DNA from: Alcanivorax sp.
GTDB lineage: Bacteria; Pseudomonadota; Gammaproteobacteria; Pseudomonadales; Alcanivoracaceae
Direction of reading: 5' to 3'
Length of the DNA: 37,560 bases
NCBI GenBank assembly: GCA_013823245.1
Contig: PNLU01000022.1
Location: 1-37,560, forward strand
Shown one piece after another: positions 19,043 to 27,045 of the stretch. A model generated the notes under the pieces. The model did not search any database and was not told the DNA's origin. It saw nothing but the letters and a program-made list of their open reading frames with translations. Numbering within the stretch: the stretch's first letter is position 1; the number at the start of each line of letters is the position of its first letter. The position numbers and the translations under genes were made by a program.

Positions 19043-20067
19043 CAGCGGTCTCCTTCAACGGGGCAGACGCCTTCCGGCAGCTGCATGGTGACGCAGTGCA
19101 GACTGCCATGCTGGGCAATCAGCGGGCGGCAATCAATGCCGATGACCTCATGGCGGGGGAAGGCCCCCTGCAGGCGCTCAAGCGCCTCGGCATCGGTTTT
19201 GCAGGCGTAGGTGGGCATCAGCACCGCGTCGTTGATGATCAGGAAGTTGGCATAGGTGGCAGGCAGCCGCTCGCCGTCTTCGTCGTACTGGGCGATGGCC
19301 ATGGGCAGCGGCACCAGCGTCAGCCGGTGGCGGTCGGCCAGGGCTTCCAGCTCGGCCTGCATGGCCTGCAGGGCGGGATAGTGGCTGTCGTCGGGATCAT
19401 TGCACTGTACATAGGCGATCGTGCGTGCATCGCAGAAGCGCGCCAGGGTGTCCACATGGGCGTCGGTATCGTCACCCTCCAGGTGTCCTTCGCTCAGCCA
19501 CCAGATGTCGTGCACGCCCAGGGCTTCCTTGAGACGCGCACTGATAGTGGCTTCGTCCAGGTGCGGATTGCGGTTCGGATTGAGCAGACAGTGGCGGGTG
19601 GTCAGCAAAACGCCCTCGCCGTCGGTGTCGATGGAGCCGCCTTCCAGCACCAGGTCCACTGACTCGCGCGGCACCGACCACGTCAAGCGCCCGTTGACGG
19701 CGTTGTCCTGATCGGCAGCGAACTTGCCGCCCCAGCCGTTGAAGGTGAAATCCAGCAGGCGCGTGCTGCCATCGCGGGTTACGGCGATCGGGCCGAAATC
19801 CCGTGCCCAGGTGTCGTTGTAGGGCAGGGCATGCAGATGCAGACGGGTCAGGTCAGCGCCCGCCTCGGCCAGGCGCTGTCGGATATGCGCGCCGTGGGCC
19901 TCGTCGCGGCACAGCACCAGCAGATGCTCGCGCGCCAGCACAGCTCGGGCGATGTCGGTATAGGTGGATTCAGCGGCAGTCAGCAGCCTGGCCCAGTCCG
20001 TATCCGGGTGGGGCCAGGCCAGCATTACCCCCCATTGGGGGTGCCATTCGGGAAGCAGGTGTGTCAT
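19042..20067 (-). CDS. aguA: Agmatine deiminase
   Basis: AguA converts agmatine to N-carbamoylputrescine and ammonia, feeding AguB. The 341-residue protein has the family N terminus (LPEWHPQWGVMLAWPHPDTDW), the blocks NDTWARDFGPI and EGGSIDTDGEG, and GHLEGDDTDAHVDTLARF. The catalytic Cys is Cys325 in SLHCVTMQ near the C terminus. No arginine decarboxylase gene lies nearby, so agmatine comes from elsewhere. The upstream gap contains a GC-rich inverted repeat. Confidence 0.95.
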   Translation of the reverse strand: MTHLLPEWHPQWGVMLAWPHPDTDWARLLTAAESTYTDIARAVLAREHLLVLCRDEAHGAHIRQRLAEAGADLTRLHLHALPYNDTWARDFGPIAVTRDGSTRLLDFTFNGWGGKFAADQDNAVNGRLTWSVPRESVDLVLEGGSIDTDGEGVLLTTRHCLLNPNRNPHLDEATISARLKEALGVHDIWWLSEGHLEGDDTDAHVDTLARFCDARTIAYVQCNDPDDSHYPALQAMQAELEALADRHRLTLVPLPMAIAQYDEDGERLPATYANFLIINDAVLMPTYACKTDAEALERLQGAFPRHEVIGIDCRPLIAQHGSLHCVTMQLPEGVCPVEGDR

Positions 20068-20076
20068 GCGAATCTC

Positions 20077-20105
20077 GCGCCGGGGTCAGGTCAATCGTCC
20101 GGCGC
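20077..20105. repeat. Inverted repeat just upstream of aguA
   Basis: GCGCCGG (20077-20083) and CCGGCGC (20099-20105) are perfect 7-bp arms with a 15-nt centre, starting 10 bp before the aguA ATG. It could be an operator or an mRNA hairpin near the ribosome-binding site. It may also mark the 3' end of the upstream gene. Confidence 0.4.
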
Positions 20106-20130
20106 AAGGATAAAGCAAGGTCCGCCCTGT

Positions 20131-20859
20131 CTACCACTGAATGAAGAAGCCGCCACCGTCGGCGGGGGCTTCTTCTGGTGCGGGTTGCGGCTCAGGCTCA
20201 GGCTGCGGCTCGGGCTCCGGTTGCGGTTCGGGCTCCGGGGCAGACTGAGGCTGTGCAGCGGGGGCCTGCCGGGCAGACGCGCCAGGCTCGTCGATCACAA
20301 TGCGGCCGGTGTTCGGGTCAAAGCGGAAGCGGGGCTCGTCCTCGCCTGCGGGCTCGGGTTGCTGCGCCGGTTCCGGTTCAGGTTGTGGCTCAGGTTGTGG
20401 TTCGGGTTGCGGCTCAGGACGCGCTTGCGGCGCGGGAGTCGGCTCGGCAGCGGCCGGGGCTTCTACGGCCTCACCGGCATCGTCCAGCTCACGCATCTGA
20501 CCGGTGGCCGGATCGAACTGGAACTTTGGACGGCGCGCGGGCGTCTGTGTATCGAGTTCTTCGATGGGGGGGAGTTCGTCCACGACCTGAGGGCCGGACA
20601 CCACCGCAGGCACGCGGGGCGCATGGTGCGATACAGCATGCAGGGTGTATTCGTTCTCGAAGTACACCGTGAAGTCATCGTACACCCAGCGGCTGATCGG
20701 GGGCTGACCGACCGCAGGCCGACGCGTGTTGGGCTGGCCAAAGGTGCGTTCCACCTGAGTCTGGGTCATGCCACGCTCGGGCATGGCCTGCGCCAGTGCG
20801 CTGCCCCAGGGCAGGCACAGAAGGAAGGCCGCCAAGATACTGCCTGTTGTTGTTCGCAT
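20131..20859 (-). CDS. Secreted Pro/Glu-rich protein with BamE/SmpA-like N-terminal domain
   Basis: I do not recognise a named family. The 242-residue protein starts with a signal peptide, cleavage likely after LAQA (about residue 25). Residues 30-76 ([26 protein letters not shown]) resemble the small BamE/SmpA-type fold used in outer-membrane assembly proteins. The rest is low complexity with two Pro-Glu-Gln tracts (148-170 and 208-230). Two copies of a short motif, F-x-FDP-x-TG, sit at 113-120 and 178-185. The protein ends in GGGFFIQW. It is presumably periplasmic with a long extended spacer. A good promoter lies directly upstream, and aguA follows 63 bp downstream on the same strand. Confidence 0.75.
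   Translation of the reverse strand: MRTTTGSILAAFLLCLPWGSALAQAMPERGMTQTQVERTFGQPNTRRPAVGQPPISRWVYDDFTVYFENEYTLHAVSHHAPRVPAVVSGPQVVDELPPIEELDTQTPARRPKFQFDPATGQMRELDDAGEAVEAPAAAEPTPAPQARPEPQPEPQPEPQPEPEPAQQPEPAGEDEPRFRFDPNTGRIVIDEPGASARQAPAAQPQSAPEPEPQPEPEPQPEPEPQPAPEEAPADGGGFFIQW
20170..20238. repeat. Coding repeat tract (Pro-Glu-Pro-Gln units), distal
   Basis: Tandem 6-bp and 12-bp units encode repeated PEPEPQ in the C-terminal part of the secreted Pro/Glu-rich protein (residues 208-230). Such tracts often vary in length between strains. Confidence 0.7.
20350..20418. repeat. Coding repeat tract (Pro-Glu-Pro-Gln units), proximal
   Basis: A second tandem tract encodes repeated PEPQ units (residues 148-170) of the same protein. 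It is separated from the distal tract by the second F-x-FDP-x-TG motif. Confidence 0.7.
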
Positions 20860-20885
20860 CCCGATTCCCCAACGAAATTCTTGTG

Positions 20886-20914
20886 ATATTAGAAAGTTAG
20901 CTATACTTATTCAA
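20886..20914 (-). promoter_or_regulatory. Promoter of the Pro/Glu-rich protein gene
   Basis: On the minus strand TTGAAT (20909-20914) and TAATAT (20886-20891) are separated by exactly 17 bp, each matching 4 of 6 consensus bases. The start codon is about 27 bp further on, with GGGGAA as ribosome-binding site. Confidence 0.55.
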
Positions 20915-20964
20915 CCACTTTGGCGGAAGCACCCGCGTGCCGCCGTTCACAAAGCGGCAAACCC

Positions 20965-20993
20965 GTGACTCACCAGGGCAATGATGCTTAAAT
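20965..20993 (+). promoter_or_regulatory. Promoter of lolC, predicting a leaderless transcript
   Basis: GTGACT (20965-20970) and TTAAAT (20988-20993) are 17 bp apart. The -10 is followed by GCGCGCC and then the ATG at 21001. Transcription would begin at or within a base or two of the start codon, and no Shine-Dalgarno sequence is present close to it. Confidence 0.5.
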
Positions 20994-21000
20994 GCGCGCC

Positions 21001-22236
21001 ATGTTCAAACCCGTATCCCTGTTCGTAGGCCTGCGTTATACCGGTGCCCGGGCCCGCAACAGCTTTATCTCTGTGATCACCCTGATCTCCGCGCTGGGCC
21101 TGATGCTTGGCGTGGCGGTGCTGATTACCGTGCTGTCCGTGATGAACGGCTTCGAGCGCGAGTTGCAGACCCGTATTCTCGGCATGGTCACTCATGTTTC
21201 CCTCTACGGCCGCGAGCCGGTGGACGACTGGCCTGCGCTGGCAGCGGAAGCCGAGCGCCATCCGCTGGTGCTGGCGGCAGCGCCGTTTGTCGAGTTGCAG
21301 GGCATGCTCAGCCACGGCGGCCAGGTGGCCGGGCTCATGGTCAACGGCATCGAGCCCGAGGCGGAACGGGATGTCTCCATCGTCGGTGAGCATATCTGGG
21401 CCGGCGAACTGGACAGCCTGGAAGCTGGCAGCTTCAACATGGTGCTGGGCTACGGCCTGGCGCGCAAGCTGGGCGTCAATATCGGCGACCGCGTGGTGCT
21501 GGTGTTGCCCGAGGCCAGTCTGTCACCGGCGGGTGTGACGCCGCGCTTCCGGCGCTTCGAGGTGACCGGGATTTTCCGGGTGCGGGCCGAGGTCGATTCC
21601 CTGCTGGCGTACGTGCATGTGGACGATGCCGCACGGCTGGCTCGCCAGGGCGGCACCGTGGAAGGGGTGCGGCTGCGCATCAGTGACCTGTTTGCTGCCC
21701 AGCGGGTGGCCTGGGAACTGCAGCAGAGCATGGGCCGGGCTTACTACACCAGCGACTGGACCCGCAGCCACGGCAACCTGTTCCAGGCCATTCGCATGGA
21801 AAAGACGATGATGACGCTGTTGCTGTCGTTCATCGTGGCGGTGGCCGCCTTCAATATCATTTCCAGCCAGGTGATGCTGGTCACCGAGAAACGCGCCAAT
21901 ATCGCCGTGCTGCGCACGCTGGGCGCGACCCCTGGCACCATCATGCGGATCTTCATGGTGCAGGGCACGCTGATCGGCTTCGCCGGTACGGCGGCCGGGG
22001 TCGGGTTGGGCGTACTGATGTCGACCTATGTGCCGGATGTCGGGGCGTGGATCGAGCGTACCTTCAACGCCACCATGTTTGATGCCTACTTCGTCAATTA
22101 TCTGCCGTCGGAATTGCAGTGGGGGGATGTCGGCCTGATTGCCTCCATCGCCATGCTGATCAGTTTCTCGGCCACGCTGTATCCTTCCTGGCGCGCCAGC
22201 CGCGTCGAACCGGCGGAGGCCCTGCGTTATGAGTAA
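21001..22236 (+). CDS. lolC: Lipoprotein-releasing ABC transporter permease (LolC/LolE/LolF family)
   Basis: With LolD this inner-membrane permease lifts outer-membrane lipoproteins onto the carrier LolA. The 411-residue protein has a helix at about 20-47, a large periplasmic domain, and three C-terminal helices, as in all LolC/E proteins. It shares [43 protein letters not shown], and the end [20 protein letters not shown] with E. coli LolC. The ATG at 21001 matches the E. coli start; one three codons upstream is possible. No second permease follows lolD, so it may be the single LolF type. Confidence 0.93.
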   Translation: MFKPVSLFVGLRYTGARARNSFISVITLISALGLMLGVAVLITVLSVMNGFERELQTRILGMVTHVSLYGREPVDDWPALAAEAERHPLVLAAAPFVELQGMLSHGGQVAGLMVNGIEPEAERDVSIVGEHIWAGELDSLEAGSFNMVLGYGLARKLGVNIGDRVVLVLPEASLSPAGVTPRFRRFEVTGIFRVRAEVDSLLAYVHVDDAARLARQGGTVEGVRLRISDLFAAQRVAWELQQSMGRAYYTSDWTRSHGNLFQAIRMEKTMMTLLLSFIVAVAAFNIISSQVMLVTEKRANIAVLRTLGATPGTIMRIFMVQGTLIGFAGTAAGVGLGVLMSTYVPDVGAWIERTFNATMFDAYFVNYLPSELQWGDVGLIASIAMLISFSATLYPSWRASRVEPAEALRYE

Positions 22237-22921
22237 GGCGGGCGAGATCGTTCTGGATGCCCAGGGGCTGGTAAAACGCTACACCGAAGGCCCGGTGACG
22301 CTGGAAGTGCTCAGCGGCATCGACCTGCGCATGCATGCCGGAGAAACCCTGGCGGTGGTCGGTTCTTCCGGCTGCGGCAAATCGACACTGCTGAACCTGC
22401 TGGGGGGCCTGGATTCGCCCACCGAGGGCGAAGTCAGTGTGGCGGGCCAGCCGCTCGGCCGGTTGACCGAGAAACAGCGCGGGCTGCTGCGCAATCGCCA
22501 TATGGGATTCATCTACCAGTTCCACCATCTGCTGCCGGAATTCACGGCGCTGGAAAACGTGGCCATGCCACTGCTGATCGGTGACGAATCTGCGGCGCAG
22601 GCCATGGTCCGGGCGCAGGAGGTGCTGGAGGCGGTAGGTCTGGGTGAGCGGCTGGCGCACAAACCGGCGATGCTCAGCGGTGGCGAGCGCCAGCGTGTCG
22701 CCATTGCGCGGGCGCTGGTGACCCGGCCGAGCATTGTCTTCGCGGACGAGCCGACCGGGAATCTGGATGAGCGCACCGCCACCCAGATCCAGGACCTGAT
22801 GCTGGACCTGAACCGGCGTTATGGTGTGGCCCTGCTGATTGTGACCCATGATCCGGCGTTTGCCGTGCGCTGCGCACAGCGGCGCGAGCTGCATGACGGG
22901 TTGCTGGCCGCGCCAACCTGA
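22229..22921 (+). CDS. lolD: Lipoprotein-releasing system ATP-binding protein LolD
   Basis: LolD powers lipoprotein release from the inner membrane. The 230-residue ABC ATPase has Walker [10 protein letters not shown], the Q-loop region [18 protein letters not shown] (the LolD signature), the ABC signature [15 protein letters not shown] and Walker [13 protein letters not shown]. It overlaps lolC by 8 bp, implying coupled translation and 1:1 assembly. It ends 15 bp from the convergent DUF2062 gene. Confidence 0.95.
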   Translation: MSKAGEIVLDAQGLVKRYTEGPVTLEVLSGIDLRMHAGETLAVVGSSGCGKSTLLNLLGGLDSPTEGEVSVAGQPLGRLTEKQRGLLRNRHMGFIYQFHHLLPEFTALENVAMPLLIGDESAAQAMVRAQEVLEAVGLGERLAHKPAMLSGGERQRVAIARALVTRPSIVFADEPTGNLDERTATQIQDLMLDLNRRYGVALLIVTHDPAFAVRCAQRRELHDGLLAAPT

Positions 22922-22935
22922 TACCAGGCTGAACC

Positions 22936-23457
22936 TCAGTTGTCGGCGCTGTTTTCCCCGGTTCTGCCGACGCCACGGCGACGCCAGCTGCGCAGCACTG
23001 CCAGGCGCCATAGCAGCCGGACCACCCCGAAGGCCACTGCGCCGAACACGAGCCCGCACAGCAACGACCCCAGCCACAGCGGAATCAGCTGCTCCACAAA
23101 CCACGCCACCGTGACCTGCTCGGGCATGGTGCGTGGCATGCCCAGCATCCAGGCGCCCACCCGGTAGGTGAAGTAGAACATCGGCACGTAAGTCAGCGGG
23201 TTGCTGATCCACACCAGCACGATGGACATGGGCAGGTTGCACTTGAAACGCAGCGCCAGAATGGCCGCCACCACCATCTGCAGCGGAATCGGCATGAAGG
23301 CGCAGAAGATACCGATAAAGGCCGCCCCCGACAGTGAGCGACGATTCAGATGCCACAGGTTCGGGTCGGTGAACAGCTGCCCCATGCCACCCAGCGAGCG
23401 GATTTCGCGCAGGCGTTCGGCGGTGGGCAGGTATTTGCGAAACAGCTTTCTCGGCAT
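22936..23457 (-). CDS. DUF2062 domain membrane protein
   Basis: The 173-residue protein fits the DUF2062 family of small inner-membrane proteins of unknown function. The family hallmarks are visible: RRSLSGAAFIGIFCAFMPIPLQM, then LRFKCNLPMSIVLVWISNPLT, and YFTYRVGAWML. Two to three hydrophobic segments lie at about 45-65, 75-95 and 120-150. A basic tail (RSWRRRGVGR) follows. It is divergent from comEC, as seen in Pseudomonas. Confidence 0.85.
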   Translation of the reverse strand: MPRKLFRKYLPTAERLREIRSLGGMGQLFTDPNLWHLNRRSLSGAAFIGIFCAFMPIPLQMVVAAILALRFKCNLPMSIVLVWISNPLTYVPMFYFTYRVGAWMLGMPRTMPEQVTVAWFVEQLIPLWLGSLLCGLVFGAVAFGVVRLLWRLAVLRSWRRRGVGRTGENSADN

Positions 23458-23489
23458 TGCACTCGCGTAGTCGGGGCTCGGGCGCGCGT

Positions 23490-23495
23490 ATTATG
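23490..23495 (-). promoter_or_regulatory. -10 box of the DUF2062 gene with GC-rich discriminator
   Basis: CATAAT on the minus strand is followed by ACGCGCGCCC. A possible -35, CTGTCA, lies 18 bp upstream. The ATG is about 35 bp downstream. Confidence 0.45.
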
Positions 23496-23582
23496 CCCGC
23501 TGTAATCCCTGACTGACAGCCATCATCGTGCTTCCCCGATACACTGGCGCATTCTGTTAACCGATTGCATGGATGCAGCCGG

Positions 23583-25895
23583 ATGAATGCCTTTGTTGCG
23601 GCCGCCCTGGGGGCGGTATTCACGGGCTGGGGGCCAGGATGGGGCCCCGGGCCGAGTCTGGTGCTGCTGGGGCTGGCGGTGTGCTGCCAGCGTGCCTCAC
23701 CGCGCCAGCGGAATCGGCTCTGTGGTGTGCTCTGCGGGCTGCTGGCCGGGGCAGGGTGGGGCGCTGCGGCCGTGCAGATGGGCCTGGCGGGCTGGTTGCC
23801 CGCTTCGTTATCGGACGAGCCGCTGACGGTCACCGGGGTGGTGGTTGATCTGCCCGAGCACGATGAGCATGGCTACGGTGGCCTTGGCCGGGTGCGTTTT
23901 CGTCTTGGTGAGGTCCGGGTACTGGGAGACCAGGCGGGTGACTGGCCAGACCCGGGTGACCTGTGGCTGACCTGGCATGCGCCGGGTGCCCTGCTGGCCG
24001 GGGACCGGGTGTGGCTGACGGTGCGTCTTCGGCCGCCTCGCGGGCAGGTCAATCAGGGCAGCTTCGACCGCGCCCGGCTGGATCTGGCCCGGGGCATCGG
24101 CGCCCGGGGCAGCGTACAGGCGCTGCATGCAAGGACCCATCAGCCGCGCTCGCTGACGGCGCGGCGGGCGCGGCTGAGTGCCAGCCTGGCCGAGCGCCTG
24201 GCGCCCTGGCCCCGGGCGCAGCGGGTGCTGCCGGCGCTGGTGACTGCAGATCGCCGGGCCATGACCGCTGATGACTGGGGCCTGTTGCAACGCACCGGCA
24301 CGGCCCATCTGATGGCGATCTCCGGGCTGCATATCACGCTGGTGGCCTGGCTGGTCTGGCGTCTGGCGCGCGGTCTGTTGACACCCGCCCTGCTGATGCC
24401 CGGCTGGCGCGGGCGTGGTGTGCGCGGCGCAGGGTGGGCCAGCCCGGCACGCTGGGCGGTCTGGCCCGCCATGCTGGCGGCACTGGGTTATGCCCTGCTG
24501 GCGGGCATGGGCCTGCCAGCGCAGCGTGCGCTGCTGATGAGTCTGGTGTTGCTGGGGGCCCTGGCCGCGCGCCAGCAGCCCGGTGCCGGGCGCGCTCTGC
24601 GTCTGGCCTTGCTGGCGTTGCTGCTGGGCGCGCCGCTGATGGTGCTGGATAACGGCTTCTGGTTGTCCTTCGGGGCGGTGGCGCTGCTGGTGTACGGCTT
24701 GCCCGGCGCGCGGCGGGCAAACCGAGTGTGGCTGCTGGTGCGGGCACAACTGCTATTGTCGCTGGGGCTGGGCGCCTTCGCGGCGTGGCTCTTCGGCGTC
24801 TGGGGGCTGGTCTCTCCTTTGGCCAATCTGCTGCTGGTACCGCTGTTTTCCCTGCTGATCGTGCCGTTGCTGCTGGTGGGCGCGCTGATGCCCGGCGCTG
24901 AGGGGTTGCTGGCCCTCGCTGCCTGGTTGCTGGAGGCCGGGTGGCAGGCCCTCCACGGGCTGGATCGCCTGAATCCGGCCCTGCCGTTGCCGGTGGGGTT
25001 GATGCCGGTTCTGTTGCTGTTGCTGCTGGCGGTGCCGGGGCTGGCACCGCACGCGCCCTGGCCGCGCTGGTGGCTGCTGCCGCTGTGTCTGCCGTGGCTG
25101 TGGCCCGCCAGCGATGCGCCGCCGCCGGGCGGTTTTGATCTGGTGGTGATGGATGTGGGGCAGGGCCAGGCGGTGGCGCTGCGCACCCGGCACGGGCTGA
25201 TGCTGTATGACCTGGGCCCGGCCTGGCCCGGCGGCGATGCCGGGCGCAGCGTGATCGGTCCCTGGCTGGCCCGCCAGCGGCTGCCCCTGCGGCGGGTGTT
25301 TGTCAGCCATGGGGATATGGACCATGCCGGGGGGCTGACCAGCCTGATGCCGCAGTTCAGCGGGGTGTCGGTGTACAGCGGCGAGCCGCATCGGTTGCCG
25401 GGCACTGTGCCGTGCCTGCGCGGCCAGCAATGGTGGCAGGACGGTGTGCTGGTGGAAGTCCTGTGGCCGGTCGCCGATATTCCCCTGCGCGCACCGAACA
25501 ATGCCAGTTGCGTGTTGCGCGTGCGGGGTCGCCACGGCAGCGCGCTGCTCACCGGGGATATCTACAAACCGGTGGAGTTCTGGCTGGCGGCTCACGACGA
25601 CCTGCGCGCCGAGGTGCTGCTGGTGCCGCACCATGGCAGCGCTACCAGCTCCAGCCATGCCTTTATTCGGGCGGTGGCGCCCGATGTGGCGCTGGTCAGC
25701 GCCGGTTACCGCAATCGTTTCGGGCATCCGGCCGAGGCGGTTCGGGCGCGTTATGCGGAATATGATATTCCGCTGCGGGTTAGTTCTGAGACCGGCATGA
25801 TTGTCTTTCCCCTGCGCGGCTCCCATAATCCGGCGCCATTGCTGCTGCGTGAACGCCTGCCTGCGGCGTGGCGGCCGGATACGGCGCAATGGTAA
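23583..25895 (+). CDS. comEC: DNA internalization-related competence protein ComEC/Rec2
   Basis: ComEC forms the inner-membrane channel for single-stranded DNA during natural transformation. The 770-residue protein has N-terminal helices, a soluble OB-like region (about 75-200), and the competence domain with many helices (about 225-500, starting TGTAHLMAISGLHITLVAWL in pieces). A C-terminal metallo-beta-lactamase domain follows (VMDVGQGQAVAL, SHGDMDHAGGL, LLTGDI, VLLVPHHGS). I took the ATG at 23583; a TTG six codons earlier is less likely. No frameshift is seen, so DNA uptake may be functional if pilus genes exist elsewhere. Confidence 0.94.
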   Translation: MNAFVAAALGAVFTGWGPGWGPGPSLVLLGLAVCCQRASPRQRNRLCGVLCGLLAGAGWGAAAVQMGLAGWLPASLSDEPLTVTGVVVDLPEHDEHGYGGLGRVRFRLGEVRVLGDQAGDWPDPGDLWLTWHAPGALLAGDRVWLTVRLRPPRGQVNQGSFDRARLDLARGIGARGSVQALHARTHQPRSLTARRARLSASLAERLAPWPRAQRVLPALVTADRRAMTADDWGLLQRTGTAHLMAISGLHITLVAWLVWRLARGLLTPALLMPGWRGRGVRGAGWASPARWAVWPAMLAALGYALLAGMGLPAQRALLMSLVLLGALAARQQPGAGRALRLALLALLLGAPLMVLDNGFWLSFGAVALLVYGLPGARRANRVWLLVRAQLLLSLGLGAFAAWLFGVWGLVSPLANLLLVPLFSLLIVPLLLVGALMPGAEGLLALAAWLLEAGWQALHGLDRLNPALPLPVGLMPVLLLLLLAVPGLAPHAPWPRWWLLPLCLPWLWPASDAPPPGGFDLVVMDVGQGQAVALRTRHGLMLYDLGPAWPGGDAGRSVIGPWLARQRLPLRRVFVSHGDMDHAGGLTSLMPQFSGVSVYSGEPHRLPGTVPCLRGQQWWQDGVLVEVLWPVADIPLRAPNNASCVLRVRGRHGSALLTGDIYKPVEFWLAAHDDLRAEVLLVPHHGSATSSSHAFIRAVAPDVALVSAGYRNRFGHPAEAVRARYAEYDIPLRVSSETGMIVFPLRGSHNPAPLLLRERLPAAWRPDTAQW

Positions 25896-25939
25896 CCTCA
25901 TGGCCGTTGCGCTTCTGTTCAGTTTTCAAGGGGAATGCC

Positions 25940-26623
25940 GTGCAGGAAATCATAATGGCCGGGGGCTGGATGATGCTCCCGATCCTGGTGTGTTCTGCGG
26001 TCGCACTGGCGATTGTGGTGGAGCGATTCTGGACCCTGCGCCCGTCGCGCCTGGCGCCACCCACCTTGCTGGGCCAGGTACGCACCAGCTGGGGCAAGGG
26101 GACCGTGGACCCGGGTTACCTCAAGGCGCTGCGGGAGAACTCGCCGCTGGGTCGTATTCTGGCCGTGGGCCTGAACAACGCCGATGCCGGGCGTGACATC
26201 ATGAAGGAGCGCATCGAGGAAGCGGCCAGTCAGGAAATCCATGACATGGAGCGCTTTCTCAACACCCTGGGCACGATTGCGGCGATCACACCGCTGCTGG
26301 GTCTGCTCGGCACGGTAATCGGTATGATCGATGTCTTCTCGGCCATCATGCTGCATGGCACCGGCGACACGGCGCGCCTGGCGGGCGGTATTTCCCAGGC
26401 CCTGATTACCACGGCTGCGGGGTTGAGCGTGGCCATCCCGGCTATCTTCTTCCATCGCTTCTTCGTGCGCCGGGTGGACGAAATCACCATCGGCATGGAA
26501 CAGACCGCCGTGAACCTGCTGGACTGGATTCATGGTGAAGGGGAGGCCCCCGCGCCTGCACCGGCACCGGCGAAAAAGGCCGCGCCGCGCCGCAAGCCCG
26601 CCGCCGGTGGAGCCGTATCGTGA
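25940..26623 (+). CDS. exbB: MotA/TolQ/ExbB proton channel family protein
   Basis: This 227-residue protein is the channel subunit of an ExbB-ExbD motor that uses proton flow to energise outer-membrane processes. Three membrane segments are visible (about 6-28, 110-135 and 150-175), with the family pattern TPLLGLLGTVIGMIDVF and ITTAAGLSVAIPAI. The GTG at 25940 was chosen because AAGGGGA lies at the right distance and the product then starts as in homologues. The C-terminal tail is unusual, with repeated Ala-Pro then Lys/Arg residues. The stop overlaps exbD by 4 bp. No tonB gene is adjacent. Confidence 0.9.
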   Translation: MQEIIMAGGWMMLPILVCSAVALAIVVERFWTLRPSRLAPPTLLGQVRTSWGKGTVDPGYLKALRENSPLGRILAVGLNNADAGRDIMKERIEEAASQEIHDMERFLNTLGTIAAITPLLGLLGTVIGMIDVFSAIMLHGTGDTARLAGGISQALITTAAGLSVAIPAIFFHRFFVRRVDEITIGMEQTAVNLLDWIHGEGEAPAPAPAPAKKAAPRRKPAAGGAVS

Positions 26624-27045
26624 AATTCCGTCGCCAGCGTCAGGACGAGGTGGCGGTCAACCTGACACCGCTGATCGATGTGGTGTTCCTGCTGCTGATC
26701 TTTTTCATGGTGTCGACCACCTTCACCCGGGAAACGCGGCTGGCGGTGACCCTGCCCGAAGCCTCGGGCATGCCCCAGGCTGAAATGCCGGAACGGGTCG
26801 AAGTGGTGATTGGTCCCGGCGGCGATTACCTGGTCAACGGGGAACAACTGGTGCGCAGTGATGCCAATACCCTGCGTTCGGTGCTGATGCGTTTGTCGTC
26901 GGACGCTGCACGCACGCCGGTGATGATTACCGCCGATGCCAACACCAGCCACCAGTCGGTGGTCCGGGTGATGGACGTGGCCGGGCAACTGGGCTTCGTC
27001 AATATCAGCATCACCACCCGTGAACCTGCCGGGGAGTCACCATGA
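26620..27045 (+). CDS. exbD: Biopolymer transporter ExbD/TolR family protein
   Basis: This is the partner of the preceding ExbB. The 141-residue protein has one N-terminal helix containing the protonatable Asp (LTPLIDVVFLLLIFFMV) and a periplasmic domain. It starts at GTG in a GTGA overlap with exbB and ends in an ATGA overlap with msbA, so all three are translationally linked. A role in moving lipid or lipopolysaccharide-related cargo has been suggested by this location but is not shown by sequence. Confidence 0.92.
   Translation: MKFRRQRQDEVAVNLTPLIDVVFLLLIFFMVSTTFTRETRLAVTLPEASGMPQAEMPERVEVVIGPGGDYLVNGEQLVRSDANTLRSVLMRLSSDAARTPVMITADANTSHQSVVRVMDVAGQLGFVNISITTREPAGESP

Noticed and set aside
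20170-20418. Short regular repeats that could suggest a CRISPR-like array
   Set aside because: The units are 6-12 bp, in frame, and encode Pro-Glu-Gln. No 25-35 bp repeats with spacers or cas genes are present.
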